Of a DNA stretch of 19,989 bases, positions 1 to 6,208 are shown piece by piece. The translations under genes were made by a program, and so were the position numbers. The stretch is taken from positions 1 to 19,989 of the forward strand of contig JBDHRV010000059.1 of assembly GCA_039807745.1 (NCBI GenBank), in the 5' to 3' direction. Numbering within the stretch: the stretch's first letter is position 1; each line of letters opens with the position of its first letter. The stretch comes from JAEUMW01 sp039807745 (GTDB taxonomy: Bacteria; Pseudomonadota; Gammaproteobacteria; Burkholderiales; JAEUMW01). The notes under the pieces are model-generated. The model saw nothing but the letters and a program-made list of their open reading frames with translations. It had not been told where the DNA came from and ran no database searches.

Positions 1-192
1 GGCCCACTCGGTGATCGCGTCGACGGCGTCGGGCGCGCCTTGCACCATCGCTTCGACGTCGCCTTGCATCCGGTTGCGCACCCAGCCGTGGACGCCGAGA
101 CGCACCGCCGCCTCGACCATGGTGATCCGGTAGGCCACGCCCTGCACCCGCCCCGAGATCAGCAGACGCCGGCAAACGATCGCATCGGGCAT
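1..192 (-). CDS. acyP: Acylphosphatase, C-terminus cut by window edge
   Basis: Small cytosolic enzyme that hydrolyses acyl phosphates such as carbamoyl or 1,3-bisphosphoglyceryl phosphate. Translating the minus strand from the ATG at 192 gives 64 residues beginning MPDAIVCRRLLISGRVQGVA. The signature loop VQGVAYR (residues 16-22) supplies the phosphate-binding catalytic Arg22, and GWVRN (36-40) supplies the catalytic Asn40, at the spacing expected for the family. Family members are about 90 residues, so roughly 25-30 C-terminal residues lie outside the window. The start is supported by a Shine-Dalgarno GGAG about 9 bases upstream. The VOC gene starts 200 bases away in the opposite direction, so the two are divergent. 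Ala-Tyr replaces the commoner Gly-Phe before the catalytic Arg, which is a conservative change. Confidence 0.9.
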   Translation of the reverse strand, partial: MPDAIVCRRLLISGRVQGVAYRITMVEAAVRLGVHGWVRNRMQGDVEAMVQGAPDAVDAITEWA

Positions 193-393
193 CGCGGCAT
201 TCTCCTACTATGGGACCACCATGAATATCCCGGCTGCGCGATGAACCTGTCAAGCTGGGCGGAAGCCGCCGCTCAGCGTCTGGACGATCGCGAGCTCGTC
301 ATCCGGGTCGAGCGGCCGGCTGAGTTCGAACACCCCGGTCGCATCCGACCCGCGATAAGATTCTACGCACTGCTGGCGACACGCTAACCCACG

Positions 394-801
394 ATGAGCA
401 TTCAACTCGATCACGCGATAGTTCCCGCCCGGGATCGAAAGGCCGCGGCCGAATTGTTCGCCTTTCTTCTCGGCGTCCCTTGGGGAGAGTCCGGAGTGGG
501 CCCATTCTGTCCGGTCTACGTGAACGATGGCCTGACCCTCGACTTTGACCAGGCCGATGGTCCCTTTCCCGCCCAACACTATTGCTTTCGCGTCAGCGAT
601 GCCGAATTCGACGGCATCGTTGCGAGAATCAGGACACGGGGCATCGCGTACAGAAGTACCCCGCACGGCCCGGTGGACATGCGGGTCAACACGCAGCACG
701 GCGGGCGCATCGTGTATTGGAATGAGCCCGACGGCCACGTGTGGGAGGCCTTGACGGTCAGCTACGCGCGGCAGCCCACGGGGAGTCCTTCCGATCATTG
801 A
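394..801 (+). CDS. VOC (glyoxalase/bleomycin-resistance fold) family protein
   Basis: A 135-residue single-module vicinal-oxygen-chelate protein. Visible hallmarks are an N-terminal beta strand with LDHAIVPARD (His7), a central AQHYCFRVSDAEF strand-helix (His62), and a C-terminal YWNEPDGHVWEAL segment (Glu118). These are the usual positions of the metal ligands, so a bound divalent metal is likely. The substrate cannot be read from the sequence: the family includes glyoxalases, dioxygenases and fosfomycin- or bleomycin-resistance proteins, and this member is closest to the generic 'VOC family' type. No clear Shine-Dalgarno is seen before the ATG. The aldo/keto reductase gene follows after 19 bases on the same strand, so the two are probably co-transcribed, which hints at aldehyde or ketone handling (inference). 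The long antisense frame here has the composition of a shadow. Confidence 0.85.
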   Translation: MSIQLDHAIVPARDRKAAAELFAFLLGVPWGESGVGPFCPVYVNDGLTLDFDQADGPFPAQHYCFRVSDAEFDGIVARIRTRGIAYRSTPHGPVDMRVNTQHGGRIVYWNEPDGHVWEALTVSYARQPTGSPSDH

Positions 802-820
802 ATACGGGGTAGACCAACCG

Positions 821-1669
821 ATGTCCGAAGCCGCCCTCCGCACCGTGAGACTCGCTTCCGGCGAGACCGTCCCGGTCCTCGGCCAGGGCACGTGGCATAT
901 GGCCGAGAGCGCGGGGCGGCGAAGCAGCGAGATCGCGGCGCTGCGGCTCGGCATCGAGCTGGGCATGACGCTCATCGACACCGCAGAGATGTACGCCGAC
1001 GGCGGCGCGGAGAAGCTGGTCGGCGAGGCGATCGCTGGTCGCCGCGACGAAATCTTTCTCGTGAGCAAGGTGCTGCCGCAGAACTCGACCAGAAGGCGAA
1101 CCATTGCCGCGTGCGAAGGGAGCTTGCGGCGGCTCGGAACGGACCGGCTCGACCTCTATCTCCTCCACTGGCGCGGCCACACGCCCCTGGCGGAAACGCT
1201 CGAAGCCTTCGCCAAGCTGATCGGCTCGGGCAAAATCCGCCATTGGGGCGTGAGCAACTTCGACGGATCGGACATGCAGGAGCTCGTTGATCTGGCGGGG
1301 GGCGCGGCCGTCCAGACCAATCAGGTGCTCTACAACCTGACCCGCCGCGGCATCGAATACCATCTGCTGCCCTGGTCTGCCGCGCGCGGCATTCCGATCA
1401 TGTCGTACTCGCCGATCGAGCAGGGGCGGATGCTCGGCCACGCGACGCTGAAAGCCGTGGCGGCGCGCCACGGCGCGACCCCTGCGCAAGTGGCCATCGC
1501 GTGGGTGCTGCGGCAGGGCGGGGTCTTCACCGTTCCGAAGGCGGGCACCGCTGCGCACGTGCGGGAGAACCGTGCTGCGCTCGATCTGCGACTGACCGCC
1601 GAGGATCTGGCCGACCTCGATCGCGCGTTCTCACCCCCGCGCGGACCGACTCCGCTGGAGGTGCTTTGA
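821..1669 (+). CDS. Aldo/keto reductase family oxidoreductase
   Basis: A 282-residue cytosolic NAD(P)H-dependent oxidoreductase with the (beta/alpha)8 AKR fold. The catalytic tetrad is complete: Asp53 and Tyr58 in LIDTAEMYADGG, Lys83 in LVSKVLPQN, and His116 in LYLLHWRG. Other family marks are the GTW near residue 23, GVSNF, and the late cofactor-binding region with VPKAGTAAHVREN, whose Lys and Arg normally hold the nucleotide phosphate. Length fits short AKRs of the YeaE / 2,5-diketogluconate-reductase type (about 270-285 residues). It probably reduces small aldehydes or ketones; the substrate is not determinable. It sits 19 bases after the VOC gene and likely shares its transcript. It is convergent with the TAXI gene across a 173-base spacer. 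Confidence 0.93.
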   Translation: MSEAALRTVRLASGETVPVLGQGTWHMAESAGRRSSEIAALRLGIELGMTLIDTAEMYADGGAEKLVGEAIAGRRDEIFLVSKVLPQNSTRRRTIAACEGSLRRLGTDRLDLYLLHWRGHTPLAETLEAFAKLIGSGKIRHWGVSNFDGSDMQELVDLAGGAAVQTNQVLYNLTRRGIEYHLLPWSAARGIPIMSYSPIEQGRMLGHATLKAVAARHGATPAQVAIAWVLRQGGVFTVPKAGTAAHVRENRAALDLRLTAEDLADLDRAFSPPRGPTPLEVL

Positions 1670-1693
1670 CATCCTCATCCGCTCGAACGTCCA

Positions 1694-1709
1694 CCCGGCG
1701 CGATCCGGG
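1694..1709. terminator. Weak stem-loop in convergent spacer
   Basis: A 5-bp GC stem (CCCGG/CCGGG) with a 6-base loop lies 25 bases after the aldo/keto reductase stop, in the convergent space before the TAXI gene. No T-tract follows on either strand, so a role as an intrinsic terminator is only possible. The perfect palindromes GCAATTGC (1715-1722) and CTCGATATCGAG (1741-1752) are also in this spacer. Confidence 0.2.
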
Positions 1710-1762
1710 CCGAGGCAATTGCACATGACATGCTCGCACACTCGATATCGAGGAGGTGTTCA

Positions 1763-1885
1763 ATGAGGAGACGATTCGCGCCGAAGAAGCGCGCGCGGCG
1801 TGTCGCCGTGGCTGCGATGCTCGTGATCCGCGCCAGGCAGGCTCAATCACCGTGCAGGGTGCCCCTCGTTGCCAGATTGCTGTAG
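1763..1885 (+). CDS. Possible 40-residue basic small ORF or broken signal-peptide gene
   Basis: A short plus-strand reading frame of 40 codons follows a near-perfect Shine-Dalgarno (AGGAGGT, about 5 bases before the ATG). It reads MRRRFAPKKRARRVAVAAML and continues to a TAG. The start resembles a secretion leader (a cluster of Arg/Lys followed by a short hydrophobic stretch), but no mature domain follows. Its last 43 bases run antisense to the 3' end of the TAXI gene. It could be a real small protein, the remnant of a deleted exported protein, or chance. The ribosome-binding site is the only positive evidence; I recognise no family. Confidence 0.2.
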   Translation: MRRRFAPKKRARRVAVAAMLVIRARQAQSPCRVPLVARLL

Positions 1886-2817
1886 TACCGGAGCGCCCCA
1901 GGGTGGTACGGCAGAAACCCGTTTTGTGAGAAGTTCGAGCGGACCGTCGCCGCCGCGGCGGGATGGGCCTGCACCAGCGCTTCTCGATTCGCGAACACCG
2001 CATCCACGATGGCGTAGGCGAGATCGTTGGGTATGTCCTTGCTGGCCACGGCGAAGTTGTAGAGCCCGACCGTGCGGTAATGCCGCAGCAGCGACGGATA
2101 AGCACCGGCGGGAATCACGGACGCGGCAAGCTCCGGCATCGCCAGCCGCAGCGTCACGATCTCGCTTTCGGAGAGCGGCACGAAACGCACCGCCTTCTGC
2201 GCGTCCAGTGCGGCGAGCGCAGGAAACGGGGCGCCAACGGCGGCCGCCAGCGCGTCCAGCTTGCCCGCCTGCAACTGTGCCGCCATTTCGTCCCATGTGC
2301 CGTGGACGAGCTCCGCCTGGATCTTCAACGCCGCCAGGAACTGCGGCATGTAGATCCCGCTGGTGCCACCGCCGGGGCCGACACCGATGCGCTTGCCGGC
2401 CATGCCGGCGAGCGATTGAATCGGGGAATCCTTCGGCACGACGAAAGTAAACGGCGTGTCGTACATGGGAAAGAGCGCGCGGATGGACTGAAAGCGCTGC
2501 CCATGGGTCCAATCACCCGTTCCGTCCCAGCCGTGGAGGGCGACGCCCATGGTGACGAAGCCGATCTGGACTTCCCCGGACTCGATGAGCTTGATGTTCT
2601 CGGTGGGCCCCTCCGTTATCCGCTCGGCGACGGGCAGACCGAGGGCACGGGTGAGCAACTGCGCCAAGGCCGCGCCGTATGCGTGATAAGTGCCGCCCGG
2701 TGAGGCAGTGGCGATGATGAGCGAGGGCGGCCAATTCGGCTCAGCGGCTCTTGCGGTGGCGGCGAAGAGCGAGGCTGCGACCAGGGCCGCAGTGATACCG
2801 AACGCAGAAAGCCTCAT
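1843..2817 (-). CDS. TAXI family TRAP-type solute-binding protein
   Basis: A 324-residue periplasmic substrate-binding protein. The first 24 residues form a standard Sec signal peptide (MRLSAFG, hydrophobic core, cleavage near ARA-A before EPNWPP). The mature protein begins with SLIIATASPGGTYHAYGAAL, the characteristic N-terminal motif of the TAXI (TRAP-associated extracytoplasmic immunogenic) family, followed by EGPTENIKLIESGEVQIGFV and GKRIGVGPGGGTSGIY, both typical. TAXI proteins capture small carboxylates or amino acids such as glutamate or 2-oxoglutarate and hand them to a fused TRAP membrane subunit (DctQM type). No such membrane subunit is in the window; the neighbour 100 bases upstream is a DctA symporter instead. 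The ATG at 2817 has AGGAG 8 bases upstream. Confident in family; ligand unknown. Confidence 0.9.
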   Translation of the reverse strand: MRLSAFGITAALVAASLFAATARAAEPNWPPSLIIATASPGGTYHAYGAALAQLLTRALGLPVAERITEGPTENIKLIESGEVQIGFVTMGVALHGWDGTGDWTHGQRFQSIRALFPMYDTPFTFVVPKDSPIQSLAGMAGKRIGVGPGGGTSGIYMPQFLAALKIQAELVHGTWDEMAAQLQAGKLDALAAAVGAPFPALAALDAQKAVRFVPLSESEIVTLRLAMPELAASVIPAGAYPSLLRHYRTVGLYNFAVASKDIPNDLAYAIVDAVFANREALVQAHPAAAATVRSNFSQNGFLPYHPGALRYYSNLATRGTLHGD

Positions 2818-2837
2818 CGCGAAAGCTCCTCATGGCG

Positions 2838-2864
2838 CCGGGCACGAGGCGTGATCATGCCCGG
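2838..2864 (-). promoter_or_regulatory. Stem-loop between dctA and the TAXI gene
   Basis: Inverted repeat CCGGGCA...TGCCCGG. With an inner U-G, G-C and A-T the transcript could form a 10-bp stem with a 7-base loop. It lies after the dctA stop and about 20 bases before the TAXI start on the same strand. There is no T-tract, so it is not a classical intrinsic terminator. It may stabilise mRNA ends or lower read-through into the TAXI gene (inference). Confidence 0.4.
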
Positions 2865-2917
2865 TCCGTCGCGGTTTCCCATACCCATCGCGGTGTCCTC
2901 GTGCGCGGACGCCACCG

Positions 2918-4252
2918 TCAGCTGCTCGCGACGGGGCTCGCCGGCAGCTCGCCGCCCTCGGCCGTGTCGGCGAGCGGGAGAAGCTCCTCTTCGTAGTCGC
3001 CGGCGAGCACGCGGGCCGCCCGGTCGACGTCGAACGCCTTCTCCCACTTGGAGACGACGACCGTCGCGACGCCGTTGCCGATGAGGTTGGTGATTGATCG
3101 GGCTTCCGACATGAAGCGGTCGACGCCCAAGAGCAGCGTCAGGCCCGCCACGGGTACCTTGCCGACCGACGACAGCGTCGCCGCCAGGGTGATAAAGCCG
3201 CCGCCGGTCACTGCCGCCGCGCCTTTCGACGTGAGCAGCAGAACCGCGAGGATGGTGATCTGATCACCCAGCGTGAGCGGCACGTTCGTCGCCTGGGCGA
3301 TGAAGATCGCCGCCATCGTCAAATAGATGGATGTGCCGTCGAGGTTGAACGAATACCCGGTCGGTATCACCAGCCCGACCACCGAGCGATGGCATCCGAG
3401 GCGCTCCATCTTTTCCATCATTCGCGGCAGCACCGATTCGGACGAAGAAGTGCCGAGCACGATGAAGATCTCTTCGCGGATGTACACGAGAAAGCGCCAC
3501 AGGCTGAAGCCGGCGAGGCGCGCGACCAGGCCCAGCACGACGAACACGAACAGGAAGCACGTGATGTAGACACCCAGCAGCAGTTCGCCGAGCGAGAGCA
3601 GCGTGCCCAATCCGTACTTGCCGACGGTAAAGGCCATGGCTGCGCCGGCGCCGATGGGTGCCAGCTGCATGATCATCTCGATGATCCGGAAAAAGACATG
3701 CCCGGCTTCGTCGAGGAACTTCAGCATCCACTCGCCGCGCTTCCCGACCCAGTTGAGCGCGATGCCGAAGAGAATGGCAAACAGCAGCACCTGCAGGATC
3801 TCGCCCTTCGCGAAGGCATCGACCACCGTGCTCGGAATGATGTTCATCAGGAACTCTTCCGTGGTGTGGGTCTTCGCGGCCGTGGCATAGCTCGCGATCG
3901 CCTTCGTGTCGAGAGTCGCGGGATCGACGTTCATGCCGGCGCCCGGCTGCAGAACGTTGACCACGACGAGGCCGATTATGAGCGCGACGGTCGACATTCC
4001 CTCGAAGTAGACGAGCGCCTTGATGCCGACGCGGCCAACGTCCTTCATGTGCCCCATCTTGGCGATGCCGACGACCACCGTGCAGAAGATGATCGGCGCG
4101 ATCAGCATCTTGATGAGCTTGATGAAGGCGTCGCCGAGAGGCTTCAGCGCCTGCCCCGTTTCCGGAAGGAAGATCCCGATCGCGATGCCGATCACGATCC
4201 CGCAGAGCACCCGGAAGTAGAGCGTGCTGTGGAACGGACGCTTGGTGGCCAT
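2918..4252 (-). CDS. dctA: Dicarboxylate/amino acid:cation symporter (DctA type)
   Basis: Inner-membrane secondary transporter of the DAACS/SLC1 family, importing C4-dicarboxylates (succinate, fumarate, malate) with protons or sodium. It has 444 residues, matching DctA (about 430-450). Diagnostic motifs are MLIAPIIFCTVVVGIAKM in an early helix, the serine-rich re-entrant hairpin GTSSSESVLPRMMEKM, the substrate/cation-binding GYSFNLDGTSIYLTMAA, the second hairpin region KGAAAVTGGGFITLAATL, and DRFMSEARSITNLIGNGVAT near the end. At least eight hydrophobic spans are visible. The ATG at 4252 is well supported by AGGAGG 6 bases upstream. The TAXI gene follows on the same strand, so the pair may form an organic-acid uptake unit. 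Glutamate transporters (GltP) are a close alternative, but the motif context favours DctA. Confidence 0.93.
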   Translation of the reverse strand: MATKRPFHSTLYFRVLCGIVIGIAIGIFLPETGQALKPLGDAFIKLIKMLIAPIIFCTVVVGIAKMGHMKDVGRVGIKALVYFEGMSTVALIIGLVVVNVLQPGAGMNVDPATLDTKAIASYATAAKTHTTEEFLMNIIPSTVVDAFAKGEILQVLLFAILFGIALNWVGKRGEWMLKFLDEAGHVFFRIIEMIMQLAPIGAGAAMAFTVGKYGLGTLLSLGELLLGVYITCFLFVFVVLGLVARLAGFSLWRFLVYIREEIFIVLGTSSSESVLPRMMEKMERLGCHRSVVGLVIPTGYSFNLDGTSIYLTMAAIFIAQATNVPLTLGDQITILAVLLLTSKGAAAVTGGGFITLAATLSSVGKVPVAGLTLLLGVDRFMSEARSITNLIGNGVATVVVSKWEKAFDVDRAARVLAGDYEEELLPLADTAEGGELPASPVASS

Positions 4253-4474
4253 TCTGTTCCTCCTCTGAATTTTTTATCACGCCGCTAGCGGAACCCTACT
4301 CCCGGCGTTCGCGCGATTCAAGAGAAACCCGCGTGAGACCCGCCCGGGCCGATGCCCCGCGCGAGGAACTGCACCGAGGGATGTTCCTGTCGGACGATCT
4401 GACCACGCAGATGGGGCGACGACAGCCCGGTACGCCGGTCTGGCTTACAATGCGCGCATACGAGGAGCTCAAAC
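4253..4474. promoter_or_regulatory. Divergent spacer between dctA and the FmdB-type gene
   Basis: This 222-base region must hold promoters for both directions. On the dctA side there is an A/T-rich patch (4268-4278) next to the perfect 10-bp palindrome CCGCTAGCGG (4282-4291), which could be an operator or part of a promoter. I see no sigma-54 GG-N10-GC element that I would defend. A plus-strand frame running through this spacer into the FmdB-type gene is in the wrong frame and has no family features. Confidence 0.4.
4446..4451 (+). promoter_or_regulatory. Putative -10 box upstream of the FmdB-type gene
   Basis: TACAAT, a good sigma-70 -10 match in an otherwise GC-rich region, lies 24 bases before the ATG at 4475. 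No convincing -35 hexamer is found 16-18 bases upstream, so the call is tentative. Confidence 0.3.
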
Positions 4475-4699
4475 ATGCCCATCTACGAATACGCCTGCAG
4501 CAAGTGCGGCCACGAGTTCGAGAAGCTGGTCCGCAACGGAACCGTTCCGGATTGCCCGAGCTGTCGCTCGACCGAGTTGGAAAAGAAGCTGTCGGTGTTC
4601 TCGGCCCCCGGGTCGAGCGCCGGGGGCGGGCACGTTCACGCCGGCCCTTGCGGCAGCTGCGGCCACCCCGACGGCCCGGGGTCCTGTGCGCTGAACTGA
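4475..4699 (+). CDS. FmdB family zinc-ribbon protein
   Basis: A 74-residue protein of the FmdB/CxxC_CXXC_SSSS putative regulatory family. It opens with the hallmark MPIYEYACSKCGHEFEKLV and has a zinc ribbon made by Cys8/Cys11 and Cys27/Cys30 (CPSC), followed by KKLSVFSAP, the usual conserved strand. The C-terminal tail is Gly/His/Cys-rich (Cys59, Cys62, Cys71 and three His), which may bind a second metal. The family was named from a formamidase/acetamidase gene cluster, but its molecular role is not settled and no amidase is present here. The start is supported by GAGGAG 7 bases upstream. It stands alone on the plus strand, convergent with the protease gene. Confidence 0.92.
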   Translation: MPIYEYACSKCGHEFEKLVRNGTVPDCPSCRSTELEKKLSVFSAPGSSAGGGHVHAGPCGSCGHPDGPGSCALN

Positions 4700-4714
4700 C
4701 GCTGCCCCTTGCGC

Positions 4715-4748
4715 AGGTGTTGGGTTTCGCAAGCTCAACCCAACCTAC
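4715..4748. repeat. Palindromic repeat between convergent genes
   Basis: The sequence reads AGGTGTTGGGTTTCGC then AAGCTCAACCCAACCTAC. It has an 8-bp perfect stem (GTTGGGTT at 4719-4726 with AACCCAAC at 4737-4744) and a 10-base loop. From memory, near-identical 'TTGGGTTTCGC...GCTCAACCCAACCTAC' elements recur in intergenic regions of many beta- and gammaproteobacteria, so this is probably a dispersed REP-like unit. Lying between the stop codons of two convergent genes, it could act as a bidirectional terminator or mRNA stabiliser. Confidence 0.6.
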
Positions 4749-4751
4749 CCG

Positions 4752-5597
4752 CTATCGCGCGCGCTCCGAAAGGAGCCTTCTCGCGTCCGCTCTGAGGGCG
4801 TTGTCGATCGCCTTCCGAAACGCGGTGACGTAAACCATCTGGTTGCGGTGGGTCATCGAGTATTCGGGCAGGACCCCGTCGACCGGCGCCATCGATTGCT
4901 GGATCAGTCCGACCACCCGCCACGCGCCGTCGGCCTGCCGCTCCAGCACCGGGCCGCCGGACATGCCGCTCTCGAAGGCGCAGTCCACACCCACCAGCCC
5001 GGCGACCGGACCGTGATCGCGAGCCCTGCAGCCGGACTCGACGGTGATTCCCGGGCGCCCCGCGCGGGAAGCGGGGAAGCCGATGGTCATCAGTGTTCCC
5101 ACAGGCATCGGGCTGTCCCGCTCGGGCCGCGCGTACTTGAGGTATCCGTACTTCCTCCCGAGGCATGCGTCGAGCCGCAGGATGGCCCAGTCGCCCGCCA
5201 TGCCTTTGAACTCCGACTTCGAGAAACGGCCGAAAGCCGCCACCGTGGCGCGCGTTTTCGCCGCGAACTTCCCCGGAACCTTCGCATCCGGACCGACGAG
5301 GAACTCCGCGGGTCGATTCAGGCGCGGCAGGCCGATCTCGACGGCTCCGGTACGCGGGTCGCGACCGCTCATGAACGCGACATGGTAGGCGGTGGCGACA
5401 TGGCAACTGCTTACCAGGAAGGCGGTGCCGCCCGCGCCGATCCCCGCGTGGTGCAGCACGCCCACGGAGCGGAACGGCGGCGGCGCCGCTTCGCGCTGTT
5501 CGCGGCGATCCGCGACAAAGATATTGGCGTGTGCCGCAGAAATCAGGAGGAGCCACGCAACGGCTGTGAGCGAGCGAAGCACGGCTCGAATTCGCAT
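4752..5597 (-). CDS. Secreted trypsin-like (S1 family) serine protease
   Basis: A 281-residue exported serine protease from the ATG at 5597. That start has GGAG 8 bases upstream and gives a clean signal peptide (MRIRAVLRSL, hydrophobic core, AAHA cleavage near residue 24). A longer frame to 5639 would prepend 14 residues that spoil the leader and overlap hyfI. The catalytic triad is readable: His72 in ATAYHVAF, Asp136 in AGDWAILRL, and Ser213 in ESGMSGGPVLE. Four mature cysteines (65, 145, 190, 206) could form disulfides. The IGFPA strand and the VGLIQQS strand after the serine fit the chymotrypsin fold. No PDZ domain is present, so it is not DegP-like. It lies 38 bases after hyfI on the same strand and may be its last co-transcribed gene. 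Substrate unknown. Confidence 0.85.
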   Translation of the reverse strand: MRIRAVLRSLTAVAWLLLISAAHANIFVADRREQREAAPPPFRSVGVLHHAGIGAGGTAFLVSSCHVATAYHVAFMSGRDPRTGAVEIGLPRLNRPAEFLVGPDAKVPGKFAAKTRATVAAFGRFSKSEFKGMAGDWAILRLDACLGRKYGYLKYARPERDSPMPVGTLMTIGFPASRAGRPGITVESGCRARDHGPVAGLVGVDCAFESGMSGGPVLERQADGAWRVVGLIQQSMAPVDGVLPEYSMTHRNQMVYVTAFRKAIDNALRADARRLLSERAR

Positions 5598-5635
5598 GGC
5601 ATCTTCTCCGCGGCAGGACGCCTTGCGCTTGATCG

Positions 5636-6175
5636 TCACCTCGGGCGTCGCGCGCTCGTCGCTTTCGCCCCGACGCTGAGCGCGGTGAGGATGCCTTGCA
5701 TGAGCGCCGTTGGCGTCGGCGGGCAGCCGGGCACCTCGACATCGACCGGGATCACGTTCGACACGCGTCCGGCGCTGGCGTAACTCTCGCCGAAGATGCC
5801 GCCAGTGCAGCCGCAGTCGCCGACGGCGACGACGAGCTTCGGTCCCGGCGTCGCGTCGTACGTGCGCACCAGCGCCGTTTCCATGTGGCGCGACACCGGC
5901 CCGGTGACGAGCAGGAGGTCGGCGTGACGCGGGCTCGCAACGAATCTGATGCCGAGCGCCTCGAGGCTGTAGTAGGGATTGTTGAGCGCGTGGATCTCCA
6001 GCTCGCAGCCGTTGCAGGAGCCGGCGTCGACGTGACGGATCGTCAGTGCGCGCCCGAGGGTGGCGAGCATGTGCGCCTTGAGCCGCTGCGAGACGGCGCG
6101 CAGCGCAGCGTCCGGTTCCGGCGGCGCCTCGGTCACGATCCCCGTCCTCACTATCTGTTTAAGAAGCTTGTACAC
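5636..6175 (-). CDS. hyfI: HyfI/NuoB-like iron-sulfur small subunit of Hyf-type complex
   Basis: A 179-residue small subunit homologous to NuoB and to the group 4 hydrogenase small subunits HycG/HyfI. It should carry one [4Fe-4S] cluster (proximal cluster; N2 in complex I) next to the large subunit on the cytoplasmic side of the membrane. Cluster motifs are SCNGCELEIHAL (Cys54, Cys57), VVAVGDCGCTGGIFGE (Cys121, Cys123) and VPGCPPTPTAL (Cys151). The CxGC arrangement is hydrogenase-like, unlike the tandem Cys-Cys of NuoB. Translation starts at a GTG with GGAGG about 9 bases upstream, 33 bases after the hyfG stop. It is the last subunit gene of the cluster. In contrast to the large subunit, all metal ligands are kept, so electron transfer through this subunit is probably retained. 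Confidence 0.93.
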   Translation of the reverse strand: MYKLLKQIVRTGIVTEAPPEPDAALRAVSQRLKAHMLATLGRALTIRHVDAGSCNGCELEIHALNNPYYSLEALGIRFVASPRHADLLLVTGPVSRHMETALVRTYDATPGPKLVVAVGDCGCTGGIFGESYASAGRVSNVIPVDVEVPGCPPTPTALMQGILTALSVGAKATSARRPR

Positions 6176-6208
6176 CCCTTCCCACCTCCCTCTTCCCGCC
6201 TCCCGGAC

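Noticed and set aside
3389..4288. A 299-residue plus-strand open frame
   Set aside because: Antisense to dctA; charged, no hydrophobic or domain pattern.
4282..4291. CCGCTAGCGG as a transcription terminator
   Set aside because: It lies upstream of dctA in a divergent spacer, and the A/T run is on the wrong side for a terminator; at most an operator-like palindrome.
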